A stretch of 44,148 nt of DNA, taken from an uncultured Sulfitobacter sp. (lineage in GTDB: Bacteria > Pseudomonadota > Alphaproteobacteria > Rhodobacterales > Rhodobacteraceae). The DNA is taken from NCBI GenBank assembly GCA_937928635.1, contig CALFWM010000018.1, positions 1 to 44,148 on the forward strand. Direction: 5' to 3'. Each line of letters starts with the position of its first letter. The stretch's first letter is position 1. The translations under genes were made by a program, and so were the position numbers. Positions 1-8,194 of the stretch are shown here, piece by piece. The notes below the pieces were generated by a model, which searched no databases, was not told where the DNA came from, and saw nothing but the letters and a program-made list of their open reading frames with translations.

Positions 1-765
1 CAGTACGCAATCCACATGGCGGGCAAAGGCCATCATGTCGTCGCTCACCAGCATGGGCGGCATGTCAAAGATCATCACGTCCGGCGCATAGGTCGCCTCG
101 ATCTCGGCCAGGGTTTCTGGCACGCGGGTGCCGCCCAGCAGTTCCGCCGCATCGCGCCAGGGGCGCTGATTGGTGGAGACCGCCAGATTGGCGCCGTGGC
201 GCAGGCTGTTTTCCGCAAAAGAGCGTGTTCCTTCAAGGACATGGGCAAAACTCAGGTCTTCCTTGATGCCCAGCATCTTGGCCAATGCCGGGCGGCGCAG
301 ATCCAGTTCCACCAGCACGGTGCGCAGGTCAGATTGACGTTGCAGGCTCATCGCGAGGTTCAGCGCGATGGTGCTTTTGCCGCAGGCCGCTGTGGGCGAG
401 GTGATCGCCAGACGGCGCCAGCCATTGTCGCGCATCTGCTGCAACACACGGGTGCGCATCATGTCGATGCCCGCCCCCTCATGGCCGCCCTGCAAGGCGA
501 CAACACGGTTGCGTTTCATCAGTTTGGGTTGAAGGTTCAGCAGAGGCAGCGCCTTCCATGTCGCCTCAACAGAAGCCACAGATACAGTATTCTCTGGCGG
601 TGCCGGGGCGGCAACCGGGGCCTGAACAGCGGCTTTTTCCTGTGTCGTGACCGTGACCGGCGCCTGAACCGGGGCAGCGGCAGGGGCAACTTTGGTGGCC
701 CCCTCAACGGCCTGGGCCTCCCGTTCAGCGCGGGCCTTGGCAAGTGCGGTTTGTATCTTTTCCAT
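1..765 (-). CDS. Polysaccharide tyrosine autokinase (BY-kinase), C-terminus beyond window
   Basis: Cytoplasmic P-loop kinase expected to phosphorylate its own C-terminal tyrosines and so control polymer length with the Wzz-like partner next door. From the ATG at 765 the frame is open for 255 codons and runs off the window edge. Residues 1-70 are an alanine/proline-rich linker. Seen motifs are a Walker A with GKST (Lys130), a Walker A' VELDLRRP (Asp155) and a Walker B VMIFDMPP (Asp234), the order typical of CpsD/CapB proteins. The end that would carry the tyrosine cluster is missing. It follows the wzz-like stop by 9 bases, with AAGGA ahead of the start, so it is the third gene of the leftward operon. 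Gene order with the chain-length protein and ATPase matches PEP-CTERM/exosortase EPS loci (the family I know as TIGR03018; not searched here). Confidence 0.9.
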   Translation of the reverse strand, partial: MEKIQTALAKARAEREAQAVEGATKVAPAAAPVQAPVTVTTQEKAAVQAPVAAPAPPENTVSVASVEATWKALPLLNLQPKLMKRNRVVALQGGHEGAGIDMMRTRVLQQMRDNGWRRLAITSPTAACGKSTIALNLAMSLQRQSDLRTVLVELDLRRPALAKMLGIKEDLSFAHVLEGTRSFAENSLRHGANLAVSTNQRPWRDAAELLGGTRVPETLAEIEATYAPDVMIFDMPPMLVSDDMMAFARHVDCVL

Positions 766-774
766 GGTTTTTCC

Positions 775-2376
775 TTAAACCAGAGCAGTGGCGGCATCAG
801 GCAGCACCCCGGCCAGCCCCACCCGTGCGGTGATCATGTCAAGCAAGCGCTGCAGCGGTATCACATAGGTATCCACCGCCCAGAGCCCGGCAGGTATCGC
901 AATCAGGAAGAAACCCAGAATGCACAGGATGATCATCCGGCGCCGGATAAGCTCAGCCCGGGTGCGGTAATAGGGCAGCGTTGCAAAGGGTGTGATGCCC
1001 AGACGGTTGGTCAGATCAACGGGGCGCCGGATGCCTTTGTTCAGCAGTTCCAGCAGGGCCACCATTGCCAGCCCCAGGAACATGCCACCCCCCACACCGG
1101 CCGCCGCAACCACCTTGCGGTTCGGCTTTTCCGGCTCAGAGGGCACCACCGCCTGTTCCACCACGGAAATGCGCTGGCCCTGGCGGAGGGCTTCGATGAT
1201 GTCACCGGTTTGGGCCTGGGCCCGTTTGGCCACGGCCAGATCATACTCCCGGCGGCTGTTGGCATAATCGCGTTCCAGCGTTTCCAGCGTGATGGCATTG
1301 CCCGGCGTGGCCTCGATTGAGGCTGCAAGGCTGGCCAGTGTTTCATCCAGCTGGTCGCGCTGCGAGACAAGATATTCGATCTGGCCCTCAAGCTGCTCCA
1401 TCTGCAGATCAAAGTTGGTGAGTGGCGTGCCCGTATCTGACACCTCACCGCGCGCGGCACGCTGGGCTTCAACACGGGCGCGCAGACCGGCAATTCGGGC
1501 TTCCAGCAGTTTTACCTTGGGGTTGGCCGGGGCCAGTACGGAAAGCAGCGTGGCCAGCTCTTCTTCAAGGGCCTGCAACTGGATCTCTTCGGGGGTGCGG
1601 TCGGGGCCTGCCGGCGTTTGACCAGAGCTTTCAAATTCGGCCCGCAGGCTTTCCATGCGGCTGCGGCGGTCATTCAGGCCCGCAAGTTCACGCTCCAGCT
1701 GAACCTGTCGTTCCTGCGCACCGGCCTGCTGGCTGCGGCGGAAATCCAGACTGTCTGGCAAGGCTTCCTGGTTTTCTTCTTTAAAGGCAAGAATGGCAGC
1801 GCTTTCCGCGGCCAGCACCGCATCCAGACGGTCGACTTCCTGTTCAAAGAAATCGAGGGTGCGGCCCGCAACGCCGGTGCGCATCTCAACGTCCTGACGC
1901 TGGATCAATGTCACCAGCTCATTGGTCACGGTGGCGGCCATCCGTGCGGTCGCGGCCTCAAAATTCACGTCCACCAATGTGGCCAGGGTCGGGCCGCGCC
2001 GCTGTGCACCACCACTGGTGATGATGCCAACACGCGTGCGCATGTCCGCCACCAGTTCATCCGTGGTCATGCGGGGCCGCTGGCCGCCACCGCGCGGGCC
2101 ATAGATTTCCAGACGGTTGGCCATGTCCACCAGCGTCTCACGGGTGAGGATACGCTGTTTGATGATCTGCAGCTGTTCGGTCGCCTCAATGCGGACGGTT
2201 GATTCCGCCAGATCCCCGGGGATCTGCTCTGATTCCACCAGCAGACGGGCCTTGGCCACATAGACCGGCGGCAGTACGACCGCCAGTGTCAGGCCAATCG
2301 CGGAGCCAATGATCAGGAACAGCATGAACCAATGAATGCGGCGCAAAAACAGGGAAAAGTAGAATTTGAAGTCCAT
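775..2376 (-). CDS. Wzz/GumC-like polysaccharide chain-length determinant, exosortase-locus type
   Basis: Inner-membrane polysaccharide co-polymerase. The N-terminus (residues about 15-35) is a membrane helix after a short basic cytoplasmic tail. A long periplasmic coiled-coil region rich in Gln, Glu and Leu follows to about residue 410. A second helix lies at about 419-440 and an extra hydrophobic helix at about 477-497, then a 36-residue tail. Its 533 residues fit the large GumC-like class used with separate BY-kinases, as in exosortase EPS loci (chain-length family TIGR03007 by recollection). It starts 2 bases after the stop of the ATPase gene and is followed by the autokinase, so the three are one operon. 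The separate kinase downstream supplies the cytoplasmic catalytic part that fused Wzc proteins carry themselves. Confidence 0.92.
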   Translation of the reverse strand: MDFKFYFSLFLRRIHWFMLFLIIGSAIGLTLAVVLPPVYVAKARLLVESEQIPGDLAESTVRIEATEQLQIIKQRILTRETLVDMANRLEIYGPRGGGQRPRMTTDELVADMRTRVGIITSGGAQRRGPTLATLVDVNFEAATARMAATVTNELVTLIQRQDVEMRTGVAGRTLDFFEQEVDRLDAVLAAESAAILAFKEENQEALPDSLDFRRSQQAGAQERQVQLERELAGLNDRRSRMESLRAEFESSGQTPAGPDRTPEEIQLQALEEELATLLSVLAPANPKVKLLEARIAGLRARVEAQRAARGEVSDTGTPLTNFDLQMEQLEGQIEYLVSQRDQLDETLASLAASIEATPGNAITLETLERDYANSRREYDLAVAKRAQAQTGDIIEALRQGQRISVVEQAVVPSEPEKPNRKVVAAAGVGGGMFLGLAMVALLELLNKGIRRPVDLTNRLGITPFATLPYYRTRAELIRRRMIILCILGFFLIAIPAGLWAVDTYVIPLQRLLDMITARVGLAGVLPDAATALV

Positions 2377-2378
2377 CG

Positions 2379-3314
2379 TCAGTCTGCTTTCGTTCGCTGG
2401 TTCGGGCCCAGAACAAGAACCGGCTTGGACGGTTTCGGCTCTGGTGTCTCAACCGCCTCAAGGGGCGGCATATCATCGTCGAGTGTCTGAACAAAGAAGG
2501 CACCGTCATCCAGCACCTGTTCAACTGTGCGGCGGGTGACGGTCACGTTGTTCTTGGTAAAGGCATAGACCATGGCCAGATCACACAGCTGGTTCACCAG
2601 CCGCGGCACACCGCCGGTTGTCTCATGCACCAGATCACGGGCCGAGAGGTGGAAAATCTCACTCTTGGCGCCTGCCACTTTCAGGCGGTGCGAGATATAC
2701 TGACGCACCGTACGCAAATCCATTGCGGTGAGATGAAACGCCGAGGACACGCGCTGTGCAAACTGGCGCAGGTTGGGCTGGCGGATCATGTCACGCAATT
2801 CGGGCTGGCCCACCAGCACCAGTTGTAGCAACTCATCCTTGTTGGAGTTGATATTGGTGAACATGCGCAGTTCTTCCAGGCTTTCGCGGGACAGGTTCTG
2901 CGCCTCATCAAAAATCAGGATCACCCGGCGCCCGCGGGCGTATTCCTCGATCAGGTAGCTTTGAAAGCGGCCAAACAGATCGACATATGTCTCGTGGGCC
3001 CGGGCCTCCTGGTTCAGGGCCAGCAGCACCCAACGCAGCAGTTCGCCCCGGTCGCCATGGGCGTTGGACACCAGCCCAATCTGCACCTCATCACTGACCG
3101 AGCGCAGCAGCTGATGCAAAATCGTGGTCTTGCCTGCCCCCACTTCACCGGTGATCAAGGTGATCGGCGCACGGGTAACGATACCATACTCCAGCATGGA
3201 ATAGGCCCGTTTGTGCGCATCGGACCAAAACAGGAATTCCGGATCCGGCACCAGCGAAAACGGGCGCTCGGACAGACCGAAAAAATCAGTGTAGATGTTC
3301 AGGGTACTGTCCAT
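2379..3314 (-). CDS. ExeA/GspA-like AAA ATPase of the exosortase EPS locus
   Basis: A 311-residue cytoplasmic AAA+ ATPase related to the ATPase domain of ExeA/GspA. The N-terminal FGLSERPFSLVPDPEFLFWS stretch is the family signature. Walker A is GEVGAGKT (Lys62) and Walker B is LIFDEAQN (Asp136, Glu137). The sensor region reads VLVGQPEL. ExeA-like members with a peptidoglycan-binding domain are longer; this one has only the ATPase part, the form found beside exosortase genes (PEP-CTERM locus subfamily, TIGR03015 by recollection). It is the first gene of the leftward operon with the wzz-like and kinase genes and faces the sugar transferase across about 460 bases. The exact function of this subfamily is not established; a role in secretion or assembly is inferred from context. 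Confidence 0.92.
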   Translation of the reverse strand: MDSTLNIYTDFFGLSERPFSLVPDPEFLFWSDAHKRAYSMLEYGIVTRAPITLITGEVGAGKTTILHQLLRSVSDEVQIGLVSNAHGDRGELLRWVLLALNQEARAHETYVDLFGRFQSYLIEEYARGRRVILIFDEAQNLSRESLEELRMFTNINSNKDELLQLVLVGQPELRDMIRQPNLRQFAQRVSSAFHLTAMDLRTVRQYISHRLKVAGAKSEIFHLSARDLVHETTGGVPRLVNQLCDLAMVYAFTKNNVTVTRRTVEQVLDDGAFFVQTLDDDMPPLEAVETPEPKPSKPVLVLGPNQRTKAD

Positions 3315-3774
3315 AATATCTCTTGAATACCAAACAGTAGATCACTGTATCACAAAACAGGCCAAACTATGGCCACACATAACAGAGTCCGCAAAAAACT
3401 CCGGCTACAAGGTGAGGGTCATCTAGTCACAATCTGGTCCTCCAACAAGTAAATATGTGATTCTGCCAATCAATCCGGGACAACCACACGCAAAACGTGT
3501 ATTTCTGTTTCCTGTGGATCAACAATACTGAAAAATAGGGCATTTTATGGATTAGGCATATCAAATTTAAGATATAATTGCTAAAAACCTTCCTTCTTGG
3601 GGACTCTGCAGGTATGGTCTGCCCGAATCTTACCTCAGCCCGGGTATAGGCAATAATGTCACAGATTCGGGTACGTTCTGCACCACGTCTGCCACATCGT
3701 TTTCGTTACTTTTGGCGTAATCAGTTTGCTGGAATTTTTTCAGCAGTATTTTGATTAGGGATTTTATACCTTCA
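3315..3774. promoter_or_regulatory. Divergent intergenic region between the two EPS core operons
   Basis: This 460-base stretch separates two diverging operons, so promoters for both must lie here. It is distinctly richer in A and T than the flanking genes, especially 3525-3600. No convincing ORF, no rho-independent terminator and no clear sigma-70 box pair could be assigned by eye. If EPS output is controlled at transcription, this is the most economical place for it. Confidence 0.5.
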
Positions 3775-4479
3775 ATGACAATGCATTACCGCGAAACGTC
3801 TCCAAGTCATCTAAATGCCAAACCTCTGCACCGCGCAGAAGCTGTACGCCCAAATGTTAACGCTACCAACGCCCCGCTTTATCGTGGGTTTGGCAAACGT
3901 GTGCTGGATCTGATCCTATGTGCGCTTGGCGCGCCTTTTGCCCTGATTTTGGTGGGCCTGTTTGCGATTTTGGTTGCCCGCGACGGTAGTAAACCCTTCT
4001 ATAGCCAGCTGCGTGTCGGCCAGAATGGCCGCACCTACCGGATGTGGAAACTGCGCTCCATGGTGCCGGATGCGGATCAGAAGCTTGAGGCCCATCTGGC
4101 CCGGAACGCTGCCGCACGTGCCGAATGGAACAAGGACCAAAAGCTGAAGACAGACCCGCGCATCACGCCGCTGGGATCTTTCATGCGCCGCGCCTCCATT
4201 GATGAGCTGCCACAGCTGTTTAACGTCATCAAGGGCGACATGAGCCTTGTGGGGCCGCGCCCGATGATGCTGTCCCAGCAGGCGCTTTACCCCGGTCAGG
4301 ATTATTATGACCTGCGCCCCGGCATCACCGGCACCTGGCAGGTGTCTGACCGCAACCAGACCAGCTTTGCGGAACGCGCGGTGTTTGACGCCGATTACAA
4401 CCGCAGGATTTCTCTGGGTGAGGATGTGCGCATCCTGGCAGCAACCGTACGTGTCGTGCTGAAGGCCACAGGCTACTAA
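3775..4479 (+). CDS. Undecaprenyl-phosphate sugar-1-phosphate transferase (EPS priming enzyme)
   Basis: Membrane enzyme that transfers a sugar phosphate to undecaprenyl phosphate and starts each EPS repeat unit. The protein (234 residues from the ATG at 3775) has a variable N-terminal stretch, one hydrophobic re-entrant or membrane segment just after KRVLDL, and then the bacterial sugar transferase domain. Seen motifs are KLRSM, DPRITPLGSFMRR, IDELPQLFNV, KGDMSLVGPRP, and RPGITGTWQVS near the end. It is the short catalytic form, without the four extra membrane helices of WbaP-type proteins. An upstream TTG at 3751 in frame would add 8 residues; neither start has a strong Shine-Dalgarno site. 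The sugar cannot be told from sequence. It is followed by the PrsT-like gene and diverges from the ATPase operon. Confidence 0.95.
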   Translation: MTMHYRETSPSHLNAKPLHRAEAVRPNVNATNAPLYRGFGKRVLDLILCALGAPFALILVGLFAILVARDGSKPFYSQLRVGQNGRTYRMWKLRSMVPDADQKLEAHLARNAAARAEWNKDQKLKTDPRITPLGSFMRRASIDELPQLFNVIKGDMSLVGPRPMMLSQQALYPGQDYYDLRPGITGTWQVSDRNQTSFAERAVFDADYNRRISLGEDVRILAATVRVVLKATGY

Positions 4480-4692
4480 ACGCTTCTTTGTGAACGGGAA
4501 GTCTGCCCCAACACGCGGTGCGGACAGAGAGGGGTATTTTGGGTAAAATGCCCCAAACAATTCATTGTTACGCCGCAAACATCCTGCTTTCTTGATACAC
4601 TTGGTGCGATACCCTAGGTAACCCTTTCAAAGGGCGTATACAGTGTGGCGCAGTGTTGCCGCCCCTTCCAAATTGTTCTGATGAGGCTTTTC

Positions 4693-7149
4693 ATGACCCC
4701 TTCCCGATTGTTTTTGATGACTCTGGCATCTTGCGCAACGCTTGCTCTGGCGGGATGTGAAAGTGCAGAGGACAAGGCAGAACGGTATTATCAGGCAGGT
4801 CTGGCCCTGATTGAGGAAGGCGACAATGAGCGCGCCGCCCTTGAGCTGCGCAATGTATTTGACCATGACAATTTCCACAAAGAGGCGCGCCTGCTTTATG
4901 CCGGGTTGATGGCCGAACTGAACCGCCCCAGTGAGGCCTATGGCCAATATCTGCGCCTGATTGAGCAATATCCGGACACGGTAGAGGCCCGCGTGGCCCT
5001 GGCCAATATGGCGCTGTCGCAAAACAACTGGCCCGAAGTGGCGCGCCACGGCAACGCCGCCCTTGAGCTGGCCCCCGAAAACCCGGAAGTCCGCGCAATT
5101 GATCTGGCCAACAAATACCGCGCCGCCGCCCTTGAAGAGGACACCGAAACACGCAGCGCACTGGCCGCCGAGGCCGAAACCCTGCTGGCGCAACTGCGCG
5201 CCGACACCCCCGAGGATAATAACGCGCTGGTCCGCCTGATTATTGACAACTACCTGTTCACCGAACAGCCTGAACGTGCTCTGGAGGCCGTGGATGCCGC
5301 CCTTGAGCGCTCCCCGATGCAGCAGGATCTGAACGTTCTCAAAATCCGCCTGCTGGCCCAGACCAAAGACAGCGAAGGCACCGAGGCACATCTCAGAAAG
5401 ATGGTTGAGCTGTTCCCGGAGAACGCTGAGTTCAAACAGGCCATGCTGCAATGGTTCATGAACCAGCGTGATGTTGAGGGCGCCGAGGCCTTCCTGCGCG
5501 AAAAAGCCGGGGCCGACACCGGCCCCACTGAGGGTCACGTGCTGGTGCTGCAATTGTTGCAACGCACCCAGGGGCCAGAGGCCGCCCGCGCAGAGCTGAC
5601 CCGTCTGCAAGAGGCCAACGCAGGCACCGAAAACGGGCGTTTTTACAGCGGCATGCTGGCGGCGATGGAATTCCAGAGTGGCAACCGGGATCAGGCCATT
5701 GCCGATATGCGCGCCATTGTTGATGCCTCGGACACGGGCGCACAAAAGGTGCGTCTGCAGGTGACCCTGGCAGAGATGCTGCGCACCACAGGGGCGAGCG
5801 AAGAATCCCAGGCTCTGGTGGATGCTGTACTTGAAGAAGACACCAGCAATGTCCCCGCCCTGCAAATGCGCGCCGCCCATCTGATCAGGAACGACAGAAC
5901 AGGTGAGGCCATTGTGGCCCTGCGCACCGCATTGGACCAGCAGCCGCGCAATGCCGACACGCTGACCCTGCTGGCTCAGGCCCATGAACGGGATGGCGAT
6001 ACCGATCTGGTCGGGGAACGTCTGTCGATGGCCATGGAGGCCTCAAACAACGCCGTGCCACAGGTCATCCGCTATGCTCAGTTTCTGGTTGCCCAGGACC
6101 GTCCACAGGTTGCGATCACCGTGCTCAAGGACAGCCTGCGCCGCGCGCCGGGCAATGTCGAAGTGCTGGCCGCCCTGTCCAACCTTTATGTGCGGGCCAA
6201 CAACTGGCCCGAAGCTCAGGCCATTGTCACCCAATTGCGCGGCGGCAATGCGCAGGCCAAGCAAATGGCGACCGAACTTGAAGCGCGCATCCTGCAAGGG
6301 GAGAACCGCACCGAAGAAAGTCTGGCCCTGCTGCAGGAGCAGCTGAACACATCCTCAGATGCCAGTGATGATGAGAAAACCCGCGCCACCGGCCTGATTG
6401 TCCAGGCCCAGATTCGCAGCGGCAAAATCAGTGCGGCCCGCGAAACGCTGAACACCGCGCTGCAGCAGAACCCCGACAGCAACGGCCTGCGGCTGGTCAA
6501 TGCCGCCCTTTTTGCCATGGAAGGCAAAATAGACGAATCCGAAGCCGTCTACCGCGCCTTGATCGAAGAGTTCCCGCAAAGCGATATTCCCGTACGCCTG
6601 CTGGTCAACACATTGATGAGCACAGGCCAGGCCGACAAGGGCCGCGCGGTGCTGGAAGAAGCAATCGCGCGCAATCCGAACAGCCCGAACCTGCTGTTCA
6701 TCATGGCCAGCTATCTGGAGCAGGAAAAAGACTTTGACGGCGCCATTGAGATCTATGAGCAGCTTTACGCGCTCAACTCCAGCAGCCCGGTCCTGGCCAA
6801 CAATCTGGCCAGCATGCTGACCACCCACCGCAGTGACAGCGAAAGCCTGGCACGGGCGGCCAATATCGTGCGCCGCCTGCGTGGCACCGAAGTGCCCGCC
6901 TTTCAGGACACCTACGGCTGGATCGCCTATCGGCGTGAAAACTTTGAAGACGCGGTGGAATACCTCGAACCTGCGGCCGCAAGGTTGCAGAACGATGCCC
7001 TGGTACAGTTCCATCTGGGCATGACCTATGCAGCCCTGAACCGCAACGCAGAGGCCAGGACGCAGCTGGAAAAAGCACTGGAACTGGCCGGTGATGACCC
7101 CCGCCCCCAATTCCAGCTGGCCCGTGATACGCTGGCCGGGCTGGAATAA
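4693..7149 (+). CDS. prsT: PrsT-like TPR-repeat lipoprotein of the exosortase system
   Basis: A large (818 residues) secreted lipoprotein made almost wholly of tetratricopeptide repeats. The N-terminus is a lipoprotein signal with lipobox LALAGC, so Cys22 would be lipidated and the protein tethered in the periplasm or outer membrane. Repeated A..Y..L/A..P helix pairs run from about residue 30 to the end, for example around NPEVRA, NLYVRANNWPEA and YEQLYALNSSSPVLANNLA. This layout and length match the PEP-CTERM system TPR lipoprotein PrsT (family TIGR02917 by recollection). The start at 4693 is chosen because GAGG at 4683-4686 sits 6 bases ahead; upstream starts at 4645 (GTG) and 4681 (ATG) lack this. 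Its role in exosortase systems is not settled; scaffolding between EPS export and protein sorting is inferred. Confidence 0.88.
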   Translation: MTPSRLFLMTLASCATLALAGCESAEDKAERYYQAGLALIEEGDNERAALELRNVFDHDNFHKEARLLYAGLMAELNRPSEAYGQYLRLIEQYPDTVEARVALANMALSQNNWPEVARHGNAALELAPENPEVRAIDLANKYRAAALEEDTETRSALAAEAETLLAQLRADTPEDNNALVRLIIDNYLFTEQPERALEAVDAALERSPMQQDLNVLKIRLLAQTKDSEGTEAHLRKMVELFPENAEFKQAMLQWFMNQRDVEGAEAFLREKAGADTGPTEGHVLVLQLLQRTQGPEAARAELTRLQEANAGTENGRFYSGMLAAMEFQSGNRDQAIADMRAIVDASDTGAQKVRLQVTLAEMLRTTGASEESQALVDAVLEEDTSNVPALQMRAAHLIRNDRTGEAIVALRTALDQQPRNADTLTLLAQAHERDGDTDLVGERLSMAMEASNNAVPQVIRYAQFLVAQDRPQVAITVLKDSLRRAPGNVEVLAALSNLYVRANNWPEAQAIVTQLRGGNAQAKQMATELEARILQGENRTEESLALLQEQLNTSSDASDDEKTRATGLIVQAQIRSGKISAARETLNTALQQNPDSNGLRLVNAALFAMEGKIDESEAVYRALIEEFPQSDIPVRLLVNTLMSTGQADKGRAVLEEAIARNPNSPNLLFIMASYLEQEKDFDGAIEIYEQLYALNSSSPVLANNLASMLTTHRSDSESLARAANIVRRLRGTEVPAFQDTYGWIAYRRENFEDAVEYLEPAAARLQNDALVQFHLGMTYAALNRNAEARTQLEKALELAGDDPRPQFQLARDTLAGLE

Positions 7150-7170
7150 GCCACCCCGCTTTACGCACAG

Positions 7171-7195
7171 GCGCTGACAGGAAACTTGTCAGCGC
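7171..7195 (+). terminator. Perfect 9-bp hairpin after the prsT-like gene
   Basis: GCGCTGACA (7171-7179) and TGTCAGCGC (7187-7195) form a perfect 9-bp stem with a 7-base loop, 21 bases after the prsT-like stop. No T run follows, so if it ends transcription it does so weakly or with Rho; it could equally protect the mRNA 3' end. Confidence 0.45.
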
Positions 7196-7511
7196 GGGCG
7201 GTCCCTCTGCCCCCCCTCTCAACCGCAGAAGAGAGCGTTACGTGATACGTGAAACGTCAGGTATTTCACCAGACGCTATAGGCACCTGCGCCGCTCCTGA
7301 TCTGAAACTGCCCCAGGACCGGTCCTCCAGATCTGCCCTGACGATGGGATTCACCAGATCAGGTGCAAAAGCTGTTGCATGTCCGGCACGTGTCGCTATC
7401 AATTCCCACCGTCCGGGCGCGGGGGGGGACGTTTTTCTTTGAACACACCCGCCTTTTCCCGTTAGATCACGGGTAATCAACGCAAGGGTTCCGGCCTTGA
7501 AAGGAAGTTCG
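7196..7511. promoter_or_regulatory. Gene-free leader upstream of the Wza-like gene
   Basis: About 316 bases without a believable gene. Short frames here on either strand have no Shine-Dalgarno site or recognisable protein character. A run of nine G lies near 7420. The stretch separates the prsT-like gene from the export gene and may hold a promoter for the latter two genes, but no box pair is clear. Confidence 0.35.
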
Positions 7512-8144
7512 ATGAACAGCAGCACATCCTCCCTGATCCGTTTTGCAGGCCTGTGCCGCTTGTTCTGCATGACGTTGATCTTTGGCGTCACCGCCCATCA
7601 CGCACAGGCGCAGGGCTATCAGATCAAAGCAGGGGACACGCTGCGCATCGAAGTTCTTGAGGACGCCAGCCTGAACCGCACGGTTCTGGTGGCCCCGGAC
7701 GGGCGCATTTCTGTGCCACAGGCCGGCACGCTCAGCGTGCGTGGCCAAAGCGTGGAAACCGTGCAAAGCAACCTGACACAGCGTCTGGCCAGCAACTTTG
7801 CCAATACACCCAACGTTTTTGTCTCCATCGAACAACTGGCACAGCCGCGCCCCAGCGCGCCACGTGTGCCGGTGCCTGATCCCGTCATCACCATCTATGT
7901 GCTGGGCGAAGTTGGCAATCCGGGCCGTGTCGACGTTGAACCGGGCACCAATGTGCTGCAAATGTTTGCGGTCATGGGCGGCTTTACCCGCTTTGCCGCA
8001 ACCAAGCGGATCCAACTGCGCCGCGGCGGCAGCGTGGTGGCTAATCTGAACTATGATCAAATCGAACTGGGCGGCAATGGCGGCCAGACAAAGCTGGTGG
8101 ATGGTGACGTGATTGTCGTGCCCCAGCGCAAGCTGTTTGAATAA
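7512..8144 (+). CDS. Wza-like polysaccharide export protein (short form)
   Basis: Periplasmic/outer-membrane polysaccharide export protein. Residues 1-33 form a Sec signal ending in AQA, with no lipobox Cys, unlike Escherichia coli Wza. The poly-export domain starts at YQIKAGDTLRIEV (about residue 36) and continues through VAPDGRISVPQAGTLSVRG; one SLBB-type domain follows from about 125 (YVLGEVGNPGRVDVEPG). At 210 residues it is much shorter than Wza (379) and lacks the C-terminal amphipathic helix that forms the outer-membrane pore. Pore formation may therefore fall to the barrel protein encoded next. The ATG at 7512 is chosen because AAGGAAG at 7501-7507 precedes it by 4 bases; a TTG at 7497 is less likely. 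Confidence 0.92.
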   Translation: MNSSTSSLIRFAGLCRLFCMTLIFGVTAHHAQAQGYQIKAGDTLRIEVLEDASLNRTVLVAPDGRISVPQAGTLSVRGQSVETVQSNLTQRLASNFANTPNVFVSIEQLAQPRPSAPRVPVPDPVITIYVLGEVGNPGRVDVEPGTNVLQMFAVMGGFTRFAATKRIQLRRGGSVVANLNYDQIELGGNGGQTKLVDGDVIVVPQRKLFE

Positions 8145-8194
8145 GAGAGTCCGGTCCCCCCACGACGGGTGACCCCAACAGGAAAAGCCCCGCT

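Noticed and set aside
16..1320. 434-codon open frame on the plus strand
   Set aside because: It lies antisense to the autokinase and chain-length genes, whose products have clear motifs. The translated sequence is His/Gln/Arg-rich without fold character, as expected for the complement of a high-GC gene.
4627..5985. 452-codon open frame on the minus strand
   Set aside because: Antisense to the TPR lipoprotein gene; it only reflects the codon bias of the TPR repeats.
7242..7442. 66-codon frame in the gap before the Wza-like gene
   Set aside because: No Shine-Dalgarno site, no protein-like composition, and it ends in a long G run that is more likely non-coding.
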